A stretch of DNA of 64,000 bases. It comes from Nocardioides sp. InS609-2 (GTDB taxonomy: Bacteria > Actinomycetota > Actinomycetes > Propionibacteriales > Nocardioidaceae). The position numbers and the translations under genes were made by a program. This document shows, one piece after another, positions 59,778 to 64,000 of this stretch. The notes beneath the pieces are model-generated. The model was given only the letters and a program-made list of their open reading frames with translations, was not told the origin of the DNA and did no database searches. The stretch covers positions 3,968,001 through 4,032,000 of the forward strand of contig NZ_CP060034.1 of assembly GCF_023208195.1 (NCBI RefSeq), given 5' to 3'. Positions within the stretch are counted from its first letter, which is position 1; every line of letters starts with the position of its first letter.

Positions 59778-60776
59778 TTAGTCGCTCGAGCCCTCGCGCG
59801 CAGCGAGAAGCCGCCGGAACGACTCGACCCGCTCCGGGTCGGCCTCGCCGGAGGCGATCGCGTCGTCGAGCCCGCACTCGGGCTCGTCGGTGCCGTGCGT
59901 GCAGCCGCGAGGGCAGTCCTCGGTCATCTCGTCGAGGTCGGGGAACGCCTCGATCAGCTTCTCGGGCCGCACGTGCGCCAGCCCGAACGAGCGGATGCCC
60001 GGAGTGTCGATGATCCAGCCGTCACCGTCCGGCAGTTCGAGGAGGTACGCCGAGGTCGAGGTGTGCCGCCCTCGCCCGGTCACCGCGTTGACGACGCCGA
60101 CCGATCGGTGCGCATCGGGCACCAGTGCGTTGACGAGCGTGGACTTGCCGACGCCACTGTGACCGACGAGCACGCTGGTGCGTCCGCGCAGCCGGTCGCG
60201 TACGACGTCGAGCTCGCCGCCGCGCTGGGTGACGACCCACGGCACGCCGAGTGAGCGGTAGGTCGACAGCAACGTCTCGGGGTCGCGCAGGTCGGCCTTG
60301 GTGAGGCAGAGCAGCGGCGCCATGCCCTCGTCGTACGCCGCGACGAGTGCGCGGTCGATCAGTCGAGGGCGGGGTTCGGGGTCGGCCAGCGCGGTGACGA
60401 CGACCAGCTGGTTGGCGTTGGACACGATGACGCGCTCGATGGGGTCGTCGTCATCGGCGGTACGACGCAGCGTGCTGGTGCGCTCGGTGACCTCGACGAT
60501 CCGCGCCAGCGAGCCGTCGTCGCCCGAGACGTCACCCACGACCCGCACCCAGTCGCCCACGACCACGCCCTTGCGGCCGAGTGGCCGGGACTTCATGGCC
60601 ATCACGATGCGACCTTCGATCAGGAGGGTGAAGCGTCCGCGGTCGACGGTGACGACGCGGCCGGGGACGGCGTCGTCGTACGTAGGTCGCTCCTTGGTGC
60701 GCGGGCGGGTGCGCCGGCGCGGGCGGTCGTAGTGCTCCTGGTCGTTCTCGTCGTAGCGCTGCTGCTGCCGACTCAC
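59778..60776 (-). CDS. rsgA: Ribosome small-subunit-dependent GTPase A
   Basis: A 332-residue circularly permuted GTPase that acts late in 30S subunit maturation. After a basic N-terminal tail comes an OB domain ([20 protein letters not shown]), then the GTPase domain in permuted order: LTKADL (G4), [12 protein letters not shown] (G1), TGRGRHTST (G2) and IIDTPGIR (G3). The C-terminal zinc site is [20 protein letters not shown] 60776 overlaps the aroA stop (ATGA), so translation is coupled. Confidence 0.92.
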   Translation of the reverse strand: MSRQQQRYDENDQEHYDRPRRRTRPRTKERPTYDDAVPGRVVTVDRGRFTLLIEGRIVMAMKSRPLGRKGVVVGDWVRVVGDVSGDDGSLARIVEVTERTSTLRRTADDDDPIERVIVSNANQLVVVTALADPEPRPRLIDRALVAAYDEGMAPLLCLTKADLRDPETLLSTYRSLGVPWVVTQRGGELDVVRDRLRGRTSVLVGHSGVGKSTLVNALVPDAHRSVGVVNAVTGRGRHTSTSAYLLELPDGDGWIIDTPGIRSFGLAHVRPEKLIEAFPDLDEMTEDCPRGCTHGTDEPECGLDDAIASGEADPERVESFRRLLAAREGSSD

Positions 60777-62047
60777 AGCAGTCCCGACCAGAACGGCGCG
60801 AAGTCGGGGAACGTCTTGCCGGTGGTGCCGATGTTCTCGACGCGTACGCCGTCGACGCCCGCGCCGAGGATCACCGCCGCGTGCGCCATCCGGTGGTCGT
60901 CGTAGGTGCGGAAGACGCCGCCGTGCAGGGGTGCCGGGTTCAACGACAGGCCGTCCTCGCGCTCGGTGACGTCGGCGCCGAGCGAGGTCAGCTCCGTGAC
61001 GAGCGCGCTGATGCGGTCGGTCTCGTGGGCGCGGATGTGGGCGACGCCGCGCAGGTGGGAGGGCGAGTCGGCCAGCGCGCAGAGCGCCGCCACGGCCGGG
61101 GTGAGCTCGCCGACGTCGTGCAGGTCGACGTCGACGCCGTGCAGGACGCCGGTGCCGCGCACCCGCAGCCCCTCGGGCACCCGGGTCACCTCGCAGCCCA
61201 TCGAGGTCAGGATGTCGCGCAGGGCGTCGCCGGCCTGGGTGGTGGCCTCCGGCCAGCGGCGTACGACGACGGAGCCGCCCGACACGGCCGCCAGCGCGAG
61301 GAACGGCGCCGCGTTGGAGAGGTCGGGCTCGATGACGTGGTCGACGGCGCCCACCGGACCTGGCGCGACCGCCCAGCGGTTGGCCTCGGCGTCGTCGACC
61401 TCGACGCCGTGGGCACGCAGCATCGCGATCGTCATCTCGATGTGGGGGAGTGACGGCACCGGCTTGCCGTCGTGGCAGACCTCGACACCTTGTTCGTAGC
61501 GGGCCCCGGCCAGCAGTAGTGCGGACACGAACTGGGACGACATCGACGCGTCGATGACGACCTTCCCGCCAGGCACCGACCCCTTGCCGACCACCGCGAA
61601 GGGCAGCGAGCCTCGGTCGCCGTCGTCGATGGTCACGCCGAGGTCGCGCAGGCTGGTGAGGACTGTGCCGATCGGACGGTTGCGCATGTGGGCGTCGCCG
61701 TCGAAGGTGGTCGTGCCAGTCGACAGTGCGGCCACCGGCGGCACGAACCGCATCACCGTGCCGGCCAGCCCGCAGTCGACCTCGGCGCCCGCGTCGAACC
61801 TGCCGGGGGTGACGTGCCAGTCGTCACCGCTGGTGTCGACCTCGGCGCCGAGCGAGGTCAGTGCCCGCGCCATGAGGGTCGTGTCCCGCGACCGCAGGGC
61901 ACGACGTACGACACTGGGGCCGTCGGCGATCGCGGCCAGGATCAGCGCGCGGTTGGTCAGCGACTTCGAGCCGGGCAGGTCGATCGTGAGGTCGACGGGG
62001 TCGCTGGCGCGCGGGGCCGGCCACGGGTCGTCGACGAGCACGGTCAC
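60773..62047 (-). CDS. aroA: 3-phosphoshikimate 1-carboxyvinyltransferase (EPSP synthase)
   Basis: A 424-residue enzyme of the shikimate pathway that joins phosphoenolpyruvate to shikimate 3-phosphate. [37 protein letters not shown] (the glyphosate-binding loop has the pattern with Gly-Thr-x-x-Arg), [14 protein letters not shown] and [16 protein letters not shown] near the C-terminus are all present. The upstream frame overlaps the DoxX gene, so GTG 62047 is taken as the start. It is followed immediately by rsgA, the conserved actinobacterial order. Confidence 0.92.
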   Translation of the reverse strand: MTVLVDDPWPAPRASDPVDLTIDLPGSKSLTNRALILAAIADGPSVVRRALRSRDTTLMARALTSLGAEVDTSGDDWHVTPGRFDAGAEVDCGLAGTVMRFVPPVAALSTGTTTFDGDAHMRNRPIGTVLTSLRDLGVTIDDGDRGSLPFAVVGKGSVPGGKVVIDASMSSQFVSALLLAGARYEQGVEVCHDGKPVPSLPHIEMTIAMLRAHGVEVDDAEANRWAVAPGPVGAVDHVIEPDLSNAAPFLALAAVSGGSVVVRRWPEATTQAGDALRDILTSMGCEVTRVPEGLRVRGTGVLHGVDVDLHDVGELTPAVAALCALADSPSHLRGVAHIRAHETDRISALVTELTSLGADVTEREDGLSLNPAPLHGGVFRTYDDHRMAHAAVILGAGVDGVRVENIGTTGKTFPDFAPFWSGLL

Positions 62048-62057
62048 AGGGTTGGCG

Positions 62058-62588
62058 TCAGCTGATCTGGGCGCGGACGAGCTTGGCCTCGTGGCGGGCG
62101 TCCTTGGCCAGGTGACCGGCTTCGCGGCGTACGTCGCGGGCGGCGCGGCGTGCCCGCCAGGCGACGCCCGGCTTGCCGTCTGTGTCGACGCCGGCGAGCA
62201 GCAGACCGCCGAACATCGAGACGTTCTTGAAGAAGTGGATCCGCTGGGCGCTGCGGGCGCTGGGGTCGCTCTCCTCCCAGAAACGGTGGCCGGCGGCGGT
62301 GGTCGGCACCAGGGTCGCCGCCAGGACGGTCGCCGACAGGCGGGGCGCCCGGCCGGTGGCCAGCGCGAGGCCGGCGACGACCTGAGCGACGCCGTTGATG
62401 CGCACGAGCGTCTTGGCGTCACTCGGGATCGGCGCCTGCGGCACGGCCCTCTTGGCCATCGGGACGATCTTGTCGGCCACCGGCTTGGCTGCCGCCGCGT
62501 GTGCGTCGACGTTGCGCAGTGCGTTGAGGCCTCCCACGACGAACATGGAGGCGAGCATGGGTCGGGCGATCAGTCGCGTCACTGTCAT
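62058..62588 (-). CDS. DoxX-family membrane protein
   Basis: A 176-residue protein with about four helices. [20 protein letters not shown] at the N-terminus is the typical DoxX start, [20 protein letters not shown] the second-helix region, and [18 protein letters not shown] the last helix. The C-terminal 35 residues are charged and cytoplasmic ([20 protein letters not shown]). The family is linked to redox or sulphur homeostasis of the membrane in some actinobacteria; function here is unknown. Its stop is 10 bases before the aroA start. Confidence 0.85.
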   Translation of the reverse strand: MTVTRLIARPMLASMFVVGGLNALRNVDAHAAAAKPVADKIVPMAKRAVPQAPIPSDAKTLVRINGVAQVVAGLALATGRAPRLSATVLAATLVPTTAAGHRFWEESDPSARSAQRIHFFKNVSMFGGLLLAGVDTDGKPGVAWRARRAARDVRREAGHLAKDARHEAKLVRAQIS

Positions 62589-62615
62589 GTGACATTCCTA
62601 CCCGATAGCCCGCGG

Positions 62616-64000
62616 TCAGTCGAAGGTGACCGTGTCGGTGTTGTTGTCGAGGTCGGGGTCATCGACGCCGGGGGCGGTCACGGTGAAGTCGACGGTGCCT
62701 CGGCCCAGTGCCGCGGCGATGAAGCGGAACGGGCCGGGCGTCACGGTGCAGGTGATGTTCAAGACGTTGCCCTTGCAGCGAGTGTCGCCGCCCACGTAGG
62801 CCAGCCGGGCCAGACCGGGCGGACCGTTGATGTGGGCGGTCATCGAGGCCTCCGCGCCGGCCGGCACCCCGGTCACGGTCACCACGATGTCCCACAGAAC
62901 GAGGACGCGTGCGGCCTTGGCGGAGACCGCGATGTCCGCGACGGGAAGCGGCGGGTTGGTCGGGTCGACGGTGGGTTCTTCGGTGGGTTCCTCCGTCGGA
63001 TCCTCGGTCGGTCCGGTGGTCGGGTCGTCCGTGGGGTCGTCCGTGGGGTCGTCGGTCGGCCCGGTGGTGGGGTCGTTCGTCGGCCCTACGGTCGGGTCGC
63101 TCGTGGGAGCCGTCGTCGTCGGTGCGGTCGTCGGGCTGTTGGTCGGCGTCTTCGTGGGCTTGTCGCTGGGCTTGTCGCTGGGCTTGTCACTGGGCTTGTC
63201 ACTGGGCCCGGCGGTGGGGTCGTCACTGCCGTCGTCGGTCGGGTCGCCGGTGCCGACGGACGGGTCCGTGCTCGGGTCGCCCGTGGGCAGGTCGATGACG
63301 GTGCCATCGGGTGCGTCGCCGGGGCCCGCGGTCTCGGAACCCAACGCCTCGGGCGACCGGACGAGGCCGGTGCCGGCGTCGAGTGTCCCCGTCGGGCCAG
63401 GGGTGCGCGAGCTGGAGGTGGCTAGTGGCCCGAGCGGCATTTCGGCCGAGGAGAGCTGGCTGTTGTCGTTGTTCTGCACGGCCACGAACACCGCTCCAGT
63501 GATGAGGGCCGTCGTGGCCACACCTGCTGCCGCGGCGACCGGGGCGTTGCTCAGCACCAGGTCGCGGACCCGGCCGGCGAGCAGCCCGATGCCGGCGCCG
63601 ACGCCGGCGGAGGTGGTGCCCGACGCGACGTACGCCGCGGCGAAGCCGCCCAGCAACAGCGGCGCGAGGACGCCGGAGAGGTTGGAGTTGACCTCGGTGA
63701 GCTCGAGGTAGATCGCCGCACACGTACGGCACTCCTTGACGTGGTCCTCGACCTTACCGGTGTCGCGGCGGGACAACCCGCCGCGCACGTAGGCGCCGAG
63801 GTGTTCGTGGGTCCAGCGGCAGGTGTCGTCGTCGAGCTCGCTGGCGTGCTGGGTGAGGAACGCCTGCCGCAGCCCCTCGCGAGCCCGGTAGGCGAGCGCG
63901 GACACGGAGTTGGGGGTCATGCCGAGCAGTACGGCCACATCGGCCGGCTTCTGTCCTTCGACCTCGGTGTGCCACAGGACCGCCTGCCAGCGCTCGGGCA
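62616..64000 (-). CDS. ECF sigma factor fused to anti-sigma zinc finger, membrane helix and repeat stalk (partial)
   Basis: The gene enters from the right edge, so sigma region 2 is outside. Visible residues start in region 4: ERWQAVLWHTEVEGQKPADV then GMTPNSVSALAYRAREGLRQ, the -35 recognition HTH. Next comes an anti-sigma zinc finger, CRWTHEHLGAYVRGGLS then KVEDHVKECRTC (H-x3-C-x2-C), two hydrophobic stretches of which APVAAAAGVATTALITGAVF is the probable membrane helix, a stalk of about 110 residues rich in Pro/Thr/Asp/Lys with tandem tetrapeptides, and a CARDB-like Ig domain (DIAVSAKAARVL ending VDDPDLDNNTDTV). It looks like a membrane-tethered sigma factor sensing the envelope. The start is not visible. 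Confidence 0.8.
   Translation of the reverse strand, partial: PERWQAVLWHTEVEGQKPADVAVLLGMTPNSVSALAYRAREGLRQAFLTQHASELDDDTCRWTHEHLGAYVRGGLSRRDTGKVEDHVKECRTCAAIYLELTEVNSNLSGVLAPLLLGGFAAAYVASGTTSAGVGAGIGLLAGRVRDLVLSNAPVAAAAGVATTALITGAVFVAVQNNDNSQLSSAEMPLGPLATSSSRTPGPTGTLDAGTGLVRSPEALGSETAGPGDAPDGTVIDLPTGDPSTDPSVGTGDPTDDGSDDPTAGPSDKPSDKPSDKPSDKPTKTPTNSPTTAPTTTAPTSDPTVGPTNDPTTGPTDDPTDDPTDDPTTGPTEDPTEEPTEEPTVDPTNPPLPVADIAVSAKAARVLVLWDIVVTVTGVPAGAEASMTAHINGPPGLARLAYVGGDTRCKGNVLNITCTVTPGPFRFIAAALGRGTVDFTVTAPGVDDPDLDNNTDTVTFD
62949..63206 (-). repeat. Tandem 12-bp repeats encoding the Pro/Thr/Asp stalk
   Basis: Within the sigma fusion gene, four tandem 12-base copies of CTTGTCGCTGGG or CTTGTCACTGGG occupy 63159-63206 and encode PSDK repeats. 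The rest of the stretch is made of related 12-base units encoding DDPT, EEPT and similar tetrapeptides. Length variation by slippage would keep the frame because the unit is a multiple of three. Confidence 0.85.

Noticed and set aside
63159-63206. Tandem 12-bp repeats as a CRISPR-like array
   Set aside because: Units are contiguous, have no spacers and encode an in-frame protein stalk.
1-64000. tRNA, rRNA, riboswitch, CRISPR, defence-system and toxin-antitoxin signals
   Set aside because: Both strands were scanned for T-loop motifs, array structure and signature genes of known defence systems and none was convincing. Absence by eye is not proof.

Overview
The window is GC-rich DNA from an actinobacterium, most likely Nocardioidaceae (Nocardioides-like). 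This rests on GTG/TTG starts, 4-bp start/stop overlaps, a DtxR/IdeR iron box, an ECF sigma factor next to aroA-rsgA, and actinobacterial family architectures. The genus is inference; no rRNA or tRNA gene was found.

Layout. 0-4.3 kb is a worn region: the end of an XRE/MmyB-type regulator, a membrane protein with transporter-like topology, a tyrosine-recombinase fragment abutting an IS256-type transposase fragment, a dehalogenase-like gene cut by one in-frame amber codon, and a thioesterase. 4.3-12.8 kb holds a TetR regulator facing a six-gene operon: permease, amidohydrolase, agmatine deiminase, nitrilase-fold protein, amine oxidase and aldehyde dehydrogenase. It reads as agmatine/putrescine uptake and oxidation to GABA. 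12.8-13.7 kb is a TetR/SMR efflux pair with two matching palindromic operators. 13.7-20.5 kb is an overlapping operon (GABA transaminase, glutamate dehydrogenase, succinate-semialdehyde dehydrogenase, NADH-dehydrogenase-like flavoprotein) divergent from a PucR-type regulator. Together the two operons could take agmatine to succinate.

20.5-30.2 kb: an ABC-F protein, a 45-codon internally deleted remnant of methylmalonate-semialdehyde dehydrogenase, a very large secreted nuclease/5'-nucleotidase with Ig-like repeats, a siderophore-interacting flavoprotein under an iron box, and a YbdK-type ligase. 30.7-41.8 kb resembles a stress island: large catalase, then a seven-gene minus-strand unit (SRPBCC, CrtI-like oxidoreductase, cation antiporter, alcohol dehydrogenase, SDR, small acidic protein, ThDP enzyme) divergent from a haem-oxygenase-fold diiron protein plus a CDGSH protein.

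41.8-53.6 kb: methyltransferase, LysR/TDT-transporter pair, two abutting truncated genes, a two-component system whose kinase is frameshifted, an MMPL exporter, a collapsed acyl-CoA dehydrogenase next to an intact one, a frameshifted beta-propeller-like gene and a 2-hydroxyacid dehydrogenase. 53.6-64 kb is mostly housekeeping: secreted metalloprotease, cytidylyltransferase, DUF445, S4, FKBP, CBS, hisN-like, DUF2231, rsgA, aroA, DoxX, and a sigma factor fused to an anti-sigma zinc finger, a membrane segment and a Pro/Thr/Asp repeat stalk.

The most notable observations are the nitrilase-fold protein without its nucleophilic cysteine inside an otherwise complete agmatine operon, two independent in-frame internal deletions that leave mini-genes, the sigma/anti-sigma/stalk fusion, and several sharp palindromic operators. 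I did not find a recognisable defence system, CRISPR array or intact mobile element.
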